A stretch of DNA of 50,367 bases from Anaerobacillus alkalilacustris (GTDB taxonomy: Bacteria > Bacillota > Bacilli > Bacillales > Anaerobacillaceae): NCBI RefSeq assembly GCF_001866005.1, contig NZ_MLQR01000003.1:1-50367 (forward strand). The letters run 5' to 3'. A model generated the notes under the pieces. The model was not told the DNA's origin, searched no databases, and was given only the letters and a program-made list of their open reading frames with translations. Below are positions 25,466 to 33,729 of the stretch, in pieces. A program made the translations under genes and the position numbers. Each line of letters starts with the position of its first letter. The first letter of the stretch is position 1.

Positions 25466-25493
25466 CTCTCCAAATATTATCAGGAGAGTTTTG
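25466..25493 (+). terminator. Terminator-like hairpin
   Basis: Stem CTCTCC/GGAGAG with an 11-base loop followed by TTTTG. Confidence 0.55.
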
Positions 25494-25516
25494 TTACAGA
25501 TAGGTTAATCTATGTT

Positions 25517-25538
25517 TTGTAGACACATTGTCTAACAA
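25517..25538. promoter_or_regulatory. Palindrome before the DUF3231 gene
   Basis: TTGTAGACA-CAT-TGTCTAACAA is an inverted repeat (one extra base) just upstream of the RBS at about 25544. It could be an operator; no known regulator pattern is recognised. Confidence 0.35.
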
Positions 25539-25558
25539 CGATATGGAGGGATTTAAAA

Positions 25559-26080
25559 ATGGGAATCTTAAGTGGAAATCCAAAAGATGAACCAATGCAT
25601 TACGGCGAAGTATCTTCAATTTGGGTGTACCTGTCAGGAGTTAATAGTACGATTGCAGCATATCAAACGTTTATTAATCATACAGGGGATGGAGATTTAA
25701 AGAAATTCATTGAGGATAAAATCCGTAATGAGATGAAGCCACAGGTACAAGAACTAGAAGCCTTATTAAAAGAAAATGGAATTGCACTTCCACCAGCACC
25801 ACCTGAAAGACCAATAGCAAATTTGGAAAGTATTCCGGTAGGGGCACGGTTTAACGATAGTGAAATAGCTATGACTATTGCCAAAAACATTGCTACTGGT
25901 TTAGTTTCTTGTAGCCAAATTATGGGTGAAGCAATTCGTGAAGACATTGCTACAATATTTGGTAAATACCATGTGGAAAAAGCCACATATGGACTTCGTT
26001 TATTACGTATTCAAAAGGAAAAAGGTTGGTTAGTACCTCCACCACTTAATATTGAAGAACGTGAACTGGCGCACGTTTAG
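25559..26080 (+). CDS. DUF3231 family protein
   Basis: A 173-residue, mostly helical protein typical of the single-domain DUF3231 proteins of Bacillaceae. MHYGEVSSIWVYL, NGIALPPAPPERP and the second helical pair QIMGEAIREDIATIFGKYH, with AtYGLRLLRIQKEKGWLVPPP at the end. The family has a ferritin-like four-helix layout in prediction, but conserved Glu and His (E16, H33, H32 region) have no proven metal role. ATG after TGGAGGG. Single gene, terminator downstream. Confidence 0.82.
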   Translation: MGILSGNPKDEPMHYGEVSSIWVYLSGVNSTIAAYQTFINHTGDGDLKKFIEDKIRNEMKPQVQELEALLKENGIALPPAPPERPIANLESIPVGARFNDSEIAMTIAKNIATGLVSCSQIMGEAIREDIATIFGKYHVEKATYGLRLLRIQKEKGWLVPPPLNIEERELAHV

Positions 26081-26114
26081 TAGAAAAGTACAGAAATCAT
26101 AGACAATCAAAAGA

Positions 26115-26138
26115 AAGCCGATCACACTAGGTCGGCTT
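26115..26138. terminator. Terminator shared by DUF3231 and MFS genes
   Basis: Stem AAGCCGA/TCGGCTT in the convergent gap. It overlaps the last codons of the MFS gene. T-runs are short on both sides (TTGTTAAATT and CTTTTGATT). Confidence 0.6.
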
Positions 26139-27320
26139 GTTAAATTCATATAAACGAAATTTAAGCATTGATAAAATTCCGAATAAAGGTCCAACGGCAA
26201 GGAATAGAAATACCAACTCCCAACCGATATATGATTGTAATAAAGGAAAAAGTTGAATTGTAATAATGGTTATCATAAAACCGATACACATTTGAAATGT
26301 TAATGCAGTTCCTACGTACTCTATTTCTGCAAAATCTGAAACCGCTGCTGAAAATTGAGCTGAATCAGCAATAACGAAAACACCCCAAATTACTGCGACC
26401 ACCATCGTAAGCCAGATTGCTCTGCCAAATGTAAATCCAATGAGAACAGCACAAAGACCACTGATCCCCATTGATATAATTGTTAAACGAGCTCGGCAAA
26501 TTCTATCAGCAACATAGCCACCGAGAATGCACCCGATAGCCCCGGCAATTCCGATACAAATAAATGAAGCCAAAGCACTAAACCATGGCTTAATCTCGGG
26601 TGAAAATGTCATAAAGCTTGCTGTCATAAAGGCCGGTAGCCATGTCCACATGGCATAAAGCTCCCACATATGACCAAAATAACCGTAGTTTACTAGCATG
26701 ACAGGTCTATTTTGAATTACTTTTTTTAATAATGTAAAGGAAAAGGCAGTTTTGTTCATGGTGTTAGGAGCGTCTCTAACAATCCAACACATGATGATAG
26801 AAGCAAGCATGGCTAGGCTAGAACTACTAATTATAATAAAATGCCAATGAAAGCCTGAGAAAAATACAACGATAAAATGAGGGAGCGCTGAACCAATGGT
26901 TAAGGCAGCGATTAATATGCCAATTGCTAGTCCACGATTTTTCGGAAACCATTGTGTGAGAATTTTTACAGCTATCGGATAAACGCCGGCTAATGTTACA
27001 CCTGTTATAAAACGTAGAACAATACCTACCCATGCTGTTGTTGATAATAAAATCAAGGCATTAATAATTGCCCCTAATAGTGCCGAGAAAGCAAAGATTT
27101 TCTTTGCGTTAAATCGATCAGCTAAACCAAAATATGAACTAAACAGAGCACCAACAATAAAGCCAATGGGAACTGATGAAGTAATAAATGCTTCTGAAAA
27201 CGTACTTAACCCCCAAGCTAATCTTAAATCATGGATAATAACAGAGGCACTGAACCAAAGGCTTAGTGCAAATAATTGAGCTAGAGAGATCCACCATAAT
27301 GCGATCCAACGATAATGCAC
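26127..27320 (-). CDS. MFS transporter
   Basis: About 397 residues with 12 hydrophobic segments. The MFS loop 2-3 motif is present as GLADRFNAKK and repeated in the second half as GGYVADRICRAR. WFSASVIIHDLRLAWGLS in the first helix region and RFITGVTLAGVYPIAVKI resemble anion or cyanate-type MFS members, but the substrate is not deducible. A GTG at 27320 has AAGGAG at 7-base spacing; an ATG further up at 27353 lacks an RBS. A 9-bp palindrome AAAGAATTA/TAATTCTTT lies upstream at 27382-27401. Confidence 0.85.
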   Translation of the reverse strand: MHYRWIALWWISLAQLFALSLWFSASVIIHDLRLAWGLSTFSEAFITSSVPIGFIVGALFSSYFGLADRFNAKKIFAFSALLGAIINALILLSTTAWVGIVLRFITGVTLAGVYPIAVKILTQWFPKNRGLAIGILIAALTIGSALPHFIVVFFSGFHWHFIIISSSSLAMLASIIMCWIVRDAPNTMNKTAFSFTLLKKVIQNRPVMLVNYGYFGHMWELYAMWTWLPAFMTASFMTFSPEIKPWFSALASFICIGIAGAIGCILGGYVADRICRARLTIISMGISGLCAVLIGFTFGRAIWLTMVVAVIWGVFVIADSAQFSAAVSDFAEIEYVGTALTFQMCIGFMITIITIQLFPLLQSYIGWELVFLFLAVGPLFGILSMLKFRLYEFNKPT

Positions 27321-27415
27321 ATACATTCTCCTTAATTTTGATAAAAATATCATAACATACTTTTTTTCAATTCATAAAGTTAAAGAATTACATAATTCTT
27401 TATTTAGAGTTGTTG

Positions 27416-27572
27416 TTTTATCCCACTCTTAAGAGGCAGTCAGACCGCCACCTCAAAGCTTAAGAAAATCGAAAAGTTTAGGTTGGGGATTAACTGTCCC
27501 TAAAGGTCTGATATAGAATAACTAACAATCAGTGGGGGGTTCTTTCCCAATGATTGTTAGGTCAGCTTTATA
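27416..27572 (+). repeat. Repeat R3, long copy
   Basis: Same ends as 18325-18416 with about 65 extra bases in the middle. Internal pairs: CAGACC/GGTCTG (27442 region and 27508 region) and the 3' hairpin CTAACAATCA...TGATTGTTAG. The arm AGTGGGG can pair with the 5' TCCCACT or stay in the 3' hairpin. It lies in the divergent spacer between MFS and the hydrolase at 27726. Confidence 0.7.
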
Positions 27573-27725
27573 GGAATATTCTTCTTTAAAATTAAAAAAG
27601 AATAATAGATAATAAAAAGTACAAGTTATTTCTTCTAACAATGTGGAAATTAGTGTTATGATTACGATTGTTATTTTATCTTAGAATAGAAAAAACGTTA
27701 TCTCAGAGTGTAAAGGAGAGAAAAC

Positions 27726-29036
27726 ATGCATAATGAAATGACAGATTTTCCAAAGCGATTTTATCAAAGGTTACTATTAGATTATGATCATAAGTTAAAT
27801 GTTGAAGGAATTAATGGTAAGCGTCTTGCTGAGCGTTTAGCCAAATTAGCTGGAATTGGTTTAACTCCTAACAACGGTTCAAGTAGAATGGGTTTTTCTG
27901 AAGAAGAACGAAAAGCAAAGAAACTTGTTAAAGAATGGATGAAAGAAGCTGGCTTAGAAGTTCGTGAAGACGGAGCTGGCAATGTTTTTGGACGTTTAGA
28001 AGGAAAAGAGAATGATTCGCCTGTTGTGATGTCTGGATCTCACCTTGACACTGTACCTAATGGCGGCCACTTTGATGGTACTCTTGGTGTTCTACTTGCC
28101 TTAGAGGTAGTAGCAGCTTGGAAAGAAAAGGGCTACCAACCAACGAAACCTTATGAAGTAGTCATTTTCACTGATGAAGAAGGATCTCGGTTCAATGGTG
28201 GATTAAGTGGTAGTGGAGCAATGGTGGGAGAGGTGATTCGTGAGGAGCAGCTAAAACTAATTGATGTTTTTGGAAATTCATTTGAACAAGTACTCGAAGA
28301 AGCTGGCTTAACAGTTGATGGTTATTTATCAGCAAAACGTAATTTGAAGGAAATTGCAGCCTTTGTTGAAGTTCATATTGAACAAGGAAAACAATTAGAA
28401 AAGGAAAATTTACCTGTAGGCGTTGTAACAGGAATAGCAGGACCATGTTGGATAGAAGTATCGTTTTTAGGGATTGCAGGTCATGCTGGAAATACACCAA
28501 TGAATGATCGATCAGACGCTTTAACTGCAGCGAGCCAATTTATCTTACAAGTAGAAACGTTACCGAGTAAGGTTAGTCCTTCAGCAGTAGCAACTGTTGG
28601 CAAAGTTCATGTACACCCGAATGGAGTGAATGTAATTCCAGGTAAAGTAACTCTTTGTGTTGACATTCGGGATATACATAAAGAGACACGAGATCTTCTG
28701 GTAGATAAAATTACTGAATCAGCAAAACAGGTAGCAAGTGATCGAGGAATATCAGTAGAAATAACTGAGAATTTTCGAATTACACCTGTGCCAATTAGCA
28801 TTCAAATGCAAGGGAAAGTTATGAAAGCTGTTGAAAATCATGTGAGGTCATCCCATTTATCACCTAGTGGAGCAGGGCATGATGCAATGATTGTTGGCCG
28901 CCACCTCCCTATTGCCATGGTGTTTGTGCGGAGCAAAGGTGGTATTAGCCATAATCCAATGGAATGGACATCATTAAATGATTGTGTAATAGCGGCTCGT
29001 GTATTAAAAGATTTAGTTGAAGACCTTACGATGTAG
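27726..29036 (+). CDS. Zn-dependent amidohydrolase (N-carbamoylase/allantoate type)
   Basis: A 436-residue M20-family enzyme of the HyuC/AllC group. Metal site motifs: SGSHLDTVPNGGHFDGTLG, FTDEEGSRF, VEVHIEQGKQLE and SGAGHDAMI. Substrate-binding GIAGHAGNTPMNDRSDAL is typical. Members hydrolyse N-carbamoyl-L-amino acids, allantoate or ureidoglycolate, releasing ammonia. Without hydantoinase or purine genes beside it, the substrate stays open. ATG after AAAGGAGAG. Single gene with terminator. Confidence 0.9.
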   Translation: MHNEMTDFPKRFYQRLLLDYDHKLNVEGINGKRLAERLAKLAGIGLTPNNGSSRMGFSEEERKAKKLVKEWMKEAGLEVREDGAGNVFGRLEGKENDSPVVMSGSHLDTVPNGGHFDGTLGVLLALEVVAAWKEKGYQPTKPYEVVIFTDEEGSRFNGGLSGSGAMVGEVIREEQLKLIDVFGNSFEQVLEEAGLTVDGYLSAKRNLKEIAAFVEVHIEQGKQLEKENLPVGVVTGIAGPCWIEVSFLGIAGHAGNTPMNDRSDALTAASQFILQVETLPSKVSPSAVATVGKVHVHPNGVNVIPGKVTLCVDIRDIHKETRDLLVDKITESAKQVASDRGISVEITENFRITPVPISIQMQGKVMKAVENHVRSSHLSPSGAGHDAMIVGRHLPIAMVFVRSKGGISHNPMEWTSLNDCVIAARVLKDLVEDLTM

Positions 29037-29074
29037 TTCATTTTTTGTAAATAAAAATCCTAACGTGTAAAGAG

Positions 29075-29122
29075 AAACTAAGACTACTCGCTACCTAATT
29101 ATAGCTTGAGTCTTAGTTTTTT
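29075..29122 (+). terminator. Terminator after the amidohydrolase
   Basis: Stem AAACTAAGACT/AGTCTTAGTTT with a 22-base loop, followed by TTTTC. Confidence 0.7.
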
Positions 29123-29130
29123 CTTACAGT

Positions 29131-29412
29131 ATCAGAATTTATAAATTTCTAACTTGGAAACTGTCTAGCGCAAGCAGCCTACGAGCTCGGTCACTTCAGT
29201 CAAGTTTCTGACTTCAATGACTTTCTGGATTCCTTCTTTGAAGATACTTCATGCTACTTTGCTCCTGCGGTTACTCGTCGCACAAAACACTGCTTCGAGG
29301 AAGCCTACTTCGAAGAAGCCTACTTCGAAGCAGTGTTGTTAGACGCAGAAGCACGTGGAAGCCAAAGAGCGGCTTCTGTCAAAGGCCTTCCAGCGCCTAC
29401 GCTTTTCTTGAA
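29131..29412 (+). repeat. Repeat R2, long copy C
   Basis: Begins with the same 35 or so bases as copy A and shares the middle block (TTTGCTCCTGCGGTTACTCG, CACAAAACACTGCTTCGAGG). Within it AACACTGCTTCG and CGAAGCAGTGTT form a perfect 12-bp inverted repeat around a duplicated AGCCTACTTCGA unit. The right end is shortened: the GCTCGTGACCAAGG part is missing. It runs up to the stop codon of the lipoprotein gene. Confidence 0.75.
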
Positions 29413-30105
29413 TTAGTTGCTTTCTTCAATTAGTGTTAAAAATAATTGTCCATCTTGTTCATAGAAAAGGTATTTTACCTTATCATCTGTTTCAAGGGTA
29501 GAAATAGATGATCTAACTTCGTCAGTAAGACGATAAGCTTTTGGCTCCCCGTTACTATCAATAATCTCAACGGAATTGTTGTCAATTTGCCCAACGTAGG
29601 TACCGAGATTTTCTTGATTAATTGTAATTTCAATTTTTGATCTTAAATCATTGGTCTCTAATGCTACTGACCAAATTTCTAAAGTATATGTGCCATCTTC
29701 AAGGTTCACCAAATACTCTACATCGACTTCTGTTACATAATCTTTATTTGGAGCGATCGTTCTTTCGACGAACATTTCTGCAAACATTTTATCCATTGAA
29801 TACGTATATAGGTGCTCTTTGTTACTGTTTGTTATCGTATACTCATATTCTTGAGTACTGCTAAAGGACAAATCTATATCCTCGTCACTGTTATTTATCA
29901 ATGTAAAGAAATACTGACCGTCTAACAACTCAATTTTTGCAGTAACCATTTCTTCAAAGTTAACCACTTGTTTTTCAGCATCAGTAAGATTTTCATATTC
30001 GTTCCCGCTTGTTTGGTTTTCTGATGTCTCCCCACCAGTCCCACAAGCTGTTATTAATACAGTAACCAATGCGATAGATAATAAAATTTTCCATTGTTTT
30101 TTCAT
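29413..30105 (-). CDS. Lipoprotein with BsuPI-like domain
   Basis: A 230-residue lipoprotein. Signal peptide residues 1-20 (KKQWKILLSIALVTVLITAC) ends in lipobox ITAC with Cys21. After an acidic Ser/Thr linker, residues of about 57-150 read FFTLINNSDEDIDLSFSST, YEYTITNSNKEHLYTYSMD and APNKDYVTEVDVEY, the beta-sandwich pattern of the BsuPI family (intracellular proteinase inhibitor). A second small beta domain follows (VEIIDSNGEPKAYRL ... FYEQDGQLFLTLIEESN). Extracellular, membrane-anchored. ATG after AAAGGTGG-like GGGGGTAT. Inhibitor function is not shown for such lipoproteins. Confidence 0.82.
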   Translation of the reverse strand: MKKQWKILLSIALVTVLITACGTGGETSENQTSGNEYENLTDAEKQVVNFEEMVTAKIELLDGQYFFTLINNSDEDIDLSFSSTQEYEYTITNSNKEHLYTYSMDKMFAEMFVERTIAPNKDYVTEVDVEYLVNLEDGTYTLEIWSVALETNDLRSKIEITINQENLGTYVGQIDNNSVEIIDSNGEPKAYRLTDEVRSSISTLETDDKVKYLFYEQDGQLFLTLIEESN

Positions 30106-30506
30106 TTTTTATACCCCCAAAGGTGATTATTTTTTATTCAAATATGTAGTCGTTAAAGATAAAGAAATGTTTCAAATTTTTAATGAATTGCTTCATTCAT
30201 TATTCTCGTACTAAGAATTTATATCTATGTACGTTGAACTGTTCGTAACTAGGTATAGATTTATGTCGATCGATCCTAGTAATTATGATATTCACTCAAT
30301 TATAGAATAAATTTTTCTGCCAATTTCAGTACCGGGTAGTTATTATTTGATTTCAAGAAAATTGGTCAACAACTTTTGAAAATTTTGTCCCCAATACTAG
30401 TCATTTAGCCTTCGATTTGAATAATTCTCTATTTGGGGTCATGATTAGGTGGGTTAAAAACATAGTATGGTAATTAAGTAGAATATTGTACGGGTGAGGT
30501 GTTTTA
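30106..30506. other. Intergenic region, about 400 bp
   Basis: Divergent spacer between the lipoprotein gene and the PucR-type gene. It must contain both promoters. I see no clear sigma-A promoter, structured RNA or ORF with an RBS. The inverted sequence CTAGGTATAG...CGATCCTAG around 30248-30280 is weak. Confidence 0.45.
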
Positions 30507-32174
30507 GTGGGATTAACTGTTAGGGATATTGTCCAAATGTCAATTATGCAAACAGCTAAAATAAGGTGTGGGAAATCATTTTTAGATAAGAAAGTGGTTG
30601 AGTGGGTAACAGTGATTGAACTTCCGGTAGAAAATTTCGTGAAAAAAAACGAACTTGTATTAAGCACTGGTATCGGTTGTGAGGACGATCCAAACTTATT
30701 GGAACAATTTGTTAAAGATATTATTGATTCTGAGGCTTCTGTCTTAGGATTAGCCACAGGAAGATATATTTATGATATTCCAGACCAAGTATTGGAATTA
30801 GCGAAAAAACATCAATTTATCATTCTTGAAATTCCATGGGAGATTAGATTTGGAGATATACTAAAAATAGTTTTAGAGAAAATAAATCAAGATAAGCAAG
30901 GAGAACGACAGAAAGCAGAAACTGTCAGACAAGAACTAATCAACTGTGTTCTTCACGGGAAAAGTTTACAAGATATAGCTAATTTACTTTATAAATATAC
31001 AAAAATTCCAGTTGCGATCACAGATCAAACTCAAACAATTAGAGCAGAACGTCATTTTGATAAAAAGTTAATACAAGTTTTTTTCGAAAAAGAACTAGGG
31101 CAACTTCAGCAAATTCCTCATTTAAACATTTTATTTAGTGAACATCCACTTTATCATTTCATGGAAGAATATATGGTTAATGATCAAATGTGCTTCCAAC
31201 TCTCCATTTTAAACAATCAAAAAAGTCAAGGAAGTTTATTTATTCAGTTAGAGGATAGGGAACAGTTAACATGGTTTGTTATGAATGTGCTTGAACACGC
31301 CTTAACTGCTTGTGCACTTTATTTTGTTAAGGAAAATGCGGTAGAAATGACGAAAATTCGTTTAAATGATAATTTTATATTAAATTTGGCAAAAACGAAG
31401 GGAGTAGTGACAAGTCAAATTATTTCAAAAGCACAGTTACTCGGACATGATTTAACTCGTCCTTATATATGTATTGTTGGTGAAGTCTCTCTTAAAGAAG
31501 TTAAAAATAAACGTAAGGTTCAACAGGAAGTCAAATCTCTTCAAAGTTTAAATTATTACTTGCAAAAGGAAATTACTAATGCAGCTAAATTACTGCACAG
31601 ACGTAATATGATAACGTTTGAGGATGGTGAAGTCATTGTTTTTTTAGAAGCCGATCATCATCCATATATGGAAACAGCTAACCAATTTTTAGATATAATA
31701 GAACGAAGGTTATATGAATTATTAACAGGGGTTGTATTATCGTGGGGGATCGCTACACATAAAGATGGACATTATGCCTTCCATGAAAGCTATAAAGAAG
31801 CCAGTACTGCACTTGATATTGGCAAGCGACAGAAAGACGTTGGACAGCGTACATTTTTTAGTGATACGAAAATTAATCGATTGTTAATGGCTATTTCCAA
31901 AGATGATGAAATAGCTGAAATTGTGAAAACTACAATACAACCATTGCTTGACTATGATCGCAAAAGGCAAACTGATTTAATTTATACATTTATGATTTAT
32001 AACAAATACAAAGGTAATGTAAGTCAAACTGCAAGGGTCTTAAATTTACATCGTCAATCTTTGTTACATCGATTAAGAAATATCGAGTCTCTAACTCAAT
32101 TGTCATTAGTAGATTCTGATGATTTGTTTTTATTAGAGCTAAGTGTTCGCCTCTGGATGTTAAAGGAAATATAA
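30507..32174 (+). CDS. PucR-family transcriptional regulator
   Basis: A 555-residue regulator. The N-terminal PucR domain (residues 1-125, TVRDIVQM...VLSTGIG...LGLATGRYI) is a ligand-sensing domain. A GAF/GGDEF-like middle follows. The C-terminal HTH (about 490-550) has YNKYKGNVSQTARVLNLHRQ and LLHRLRNIESL, the PucR/CdaR helix-turn-helix. GTG start after GGTGAGGTG. It lies upstream of, and in line with, the ectoine-type operon, with a terminator between. I infer that it controls that operon, where proteobacteria use EnuR instead. PucR itself activates purine catabolism genes in B. subtilis. Confidence 0.88.
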   Translation: MGLTVRDIVQMSIMQTAKIRCGKSFLDKKVVEWVTVIELPVENFVKKNELVLSTGIGCEDDPNLLEQFVKDIIDSEASVLGLATGRYIYDIPDQVLELAKKHQFIILEIPWEIRFGDILKIVLEKINQDKQGERQKAETVRQELINCVLHGKSLQDIANLLYKYTKIPVAITDQTQTIRAERHFDKKLIQVFFEKELGQLQQIPHLNILFSEHPLYHFMEEYMVNDQMCFQLSILNNQKSQGSLFIQLEDREQLTWFVMNVLEHALTACALYFVKENAVEMTKIRLNDNFILNLAKTKGVVTSQIISKAQLLGHDLTRPYICIVGEVSLKEVKNKRKVQQEVKSLQSLNYYLQKEITNAAKLLHRRNMITFEDGEVIVFLEADHHPYMETANQFLDIIERRLYELLTGVVLSWGIATHKDGHYAFHESYKEASTALDIGKRQKDVGQRTFFSDTKINRLLMAISKDDEIAEIVKTTIQPLLDYDRKRQTDLIYTFMIYNKYKGNVSQTARVLNLHRQSLLHRLRNIESLTQLSLVDSDDLFLLELSVRLWMLKEI

Positions 32175-32215
32175 GGTGTATGCTACGAAGCTTGGTAGCT
32201 ATACCTTATTTTTTT
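32171..32215 (+). terminator. Terminator after the PucR-type gene
   Basis: Stem ATAAGGTGTATGCTAC/GTAGCTATACCTTAT with small bulges, followed by TTTTTTT. Confidence 0.85.
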
Positions 32216-32372
32216 GAGATAAAGTTATATTTCACTTGTTCGTCATTTTTCGTAGGAAATCTTACATTGTCTAACTATTTTGTATAAAATCATTCGTCCA
32301 AATTTCATACAATTTTAACATTCCGTATAAACCAAGAAATTAATATGATGATAGTAACAAATAACCAACATT

Positions 32373-32399
32373 TTTACACTATCGAGAAGTAAGTATAAT
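32373..32399 (+). promoter_or_regulatory. Candidate promoter of the ectoine-type operon
   Basis: -10 TATAAT at 32394-32399 with TTTACA at 32373-32378, spacer only 15 bp, so probably activator-dependent. It lies 55 bp before the first gene. Confidence 0.4.
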
Positions 32400-32454
32400 T
32401 TTTCTTCAGATGGTAGTTTAGCAAGGTTTTCTATTAACACAAGGAGGGGATCCG

Positions 32455-33663
32455 ATGCTTCCATTTGATATATCAGAATATCAAAACCGTTTAAGTGAGA
32501 CGAAGCAGCTTATGGCCCAGCGAGGAATTGAGGTTTTACTTGTTACGGATCCTGCAAATATTAATTATCTTTCTGGTTATGATGCTTGGTCCTTTTATGT
32601 GCATCAGATGCTAATGATTATTATAGATGAGGCTCAACCAATTTGGATTGGGAGAAATCAGGATGGTAATGGAGCCAAAAAAACAACGTGGCTATCTTCT
32701 GAAAATGTCATTGGTTATCCAGATTACTACGTTCACTCAACTATCCATCATCCAATGGATTTTATTGCCGATATTTTAAGGGGAATAGGGCATGGCAAAC
32801 GCTATATCGGAGTGGAAATGGATAATTATTATTTTTCGGCAAAGGCATATGCGCAACTGAGTAAGCATCTATGTTATGCAACGTTTAAAGATGCAGGGTT
32901 ACTAGTAAACTTCGTTCGACTAGTGAAGTCAGATCAAGAGATTGAATATATGAAGCGTGCAGGAAAAATTGCTGATCAAGCGATGAAAAATGGAGTTGAA
33001 TATGTACGTACTGGTTTAAGAGAATGTGATGCAGCTGCGAAGATCTATCAATCAATAATAGCTGGTACAGATGAGTATGGTGGGGATTATCCAGCGATTG
33101 CACCATTGTTACCCTCAGGGGAGAACACATCGAGTCCTCATTTAACGTGGACTGATCGTATGTTTAAAGAGGGAGATGAAGTTATCATTGAATTAGCAGG
33201 CTGTTATAAACGATATCATGTCCCACTCGCACGAACCATTACAATTGGAACTCCATCAGAAGAATTAAAGCGACTGTCTCCTATAGTTATCGAGGGTCTA
33301 AATGAAGTATTAGAAGCAGTCAAACCTGGTTTAACATGTGGTGAACTTGAGAGTGCTTGGTGTAAAAGTCTTAAGAAACATGGAATTGAAAAAGAATCAC
33401 GTTTAGGATATTCGGTAGGTTTAAATTATCCACCAGATTGGGGAGAGCATACGGCTAGTATTAGAAATGGCGATCTAACCATCTTAAAGCCGAATATGAC
33501 GTTCCACCTCATACCAGGACTTTGGTTTGATAATTATGGCATAGAGATTAGTGAAACGTTCAGAGTAACAGAAAAAGGGTGTGAAACGTTTACGACGTTT
33601 CCACGCCAATTAATCCTACAGGATCCTTTTTCATATACGAACCAAGATGGGAAAATTAGCTAA
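32455..33663 (+). CDS. doeA: Ectoine hydrolase-like M24 protein (DoeA/EutD)
   Basis: A 402-residue creatinase/aminopeptidase P-fold protein. Sequence agrees with DoeA of Halomonas as I know it: VTDPANINYLSGYDAWSFYV (30-49), VEMDNYYFSAKAY (120-132), GDYPAIAPLLPSG (210-222), SPHLTW, AGCYKRYHVPLART (248-261), YPPDWGE and FPRQL. The metal ligands of M24 peptidases are absent, as in creatinase, which fits ring hydrolysis rather than peptide cleavage. DoeA opens ectoine to N-acetyl-2,4-diaminobutyrate. ATG after AAGGAGGGG. First gene of a five-gene operon. Confidence 0.85.
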   Translation: MLPFDISEYQNRLSETKQLMAQRGIEVLLVTDPANINYLSGYDAWSFYVHQMLMIIIDEAQPIWIGRNQDGNGAKKTTWLSSENVIGYPDYYVHSTIHHPMDFIADILRGIGHGKRYIGVEMDNYYFSAKAYAQLSKHLCYATFKDAGLLVNFVRLVKSDQEIEYMKRAGKIADQAMKNGVEYVRTGLRECDAAAKIYQSIIAGTDEYGGDYPAIAPLLPSGENTSSPHLTWTDRMFKEGDEVIIELAGCYKRYHVPLARTITIGTPSEELKRLSPIVIEGLNEVLEAVKPGLTCGELESAWCKSLKKHGIEKESRLGYSVGLNYPPDWGEHTASIRNGDLTILKPNMTFHLIPGLWFDNYGIEISETFRVTEKGCETFTTFPRQLILQDPFSYTNQDGKIS

Positions 33664-33670
33664 GACATCC

Positions 33671-33704
33671 TTTTGCCTGTTAGTACTTTTATTAACAGGC
33701 AAAA
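33671..33704 (+). other. Intercistronic hairpin in the operon
   Basis: Perfect 12-bp stem TTTTGCCTGTTA/TAACAGGCAAAA with a 10-base loop, between the first and second genes. No T-run follows, so it is more likely an RNA-stability or processing element than a full terminator. Confidence 0.65.
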
Positions 33705-33729
33705 TCGTTCATTTAAGGAGGGTTTCTAT

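Noticed and set aside
28192..28500. Minus-strand frame of 102 codons
   Set aside because: It is the complement of the conserved M20 metal-site region; the Leu/Gln-rich translation is typical of antisense reading.
4699..29412. R1, R2 and R3 as a CRISPR array
   Set aside because: Copies are few, long, far apart and lack regular spacers.
30401..30757. Minus-strand frame of 118 codons opposite the PucR start
   Set aside because: The plus strand encodes the conserved PucR domain here; the opposite frame has no RBS or family likeness.
32455..33663. Xaa-Pro aminopeptidase or prolidase for the first operon gene
   Set aside because: The five metal ligands of M24 peptidases are not conserved, and the specific stretches match ectoine hydrolase instead.
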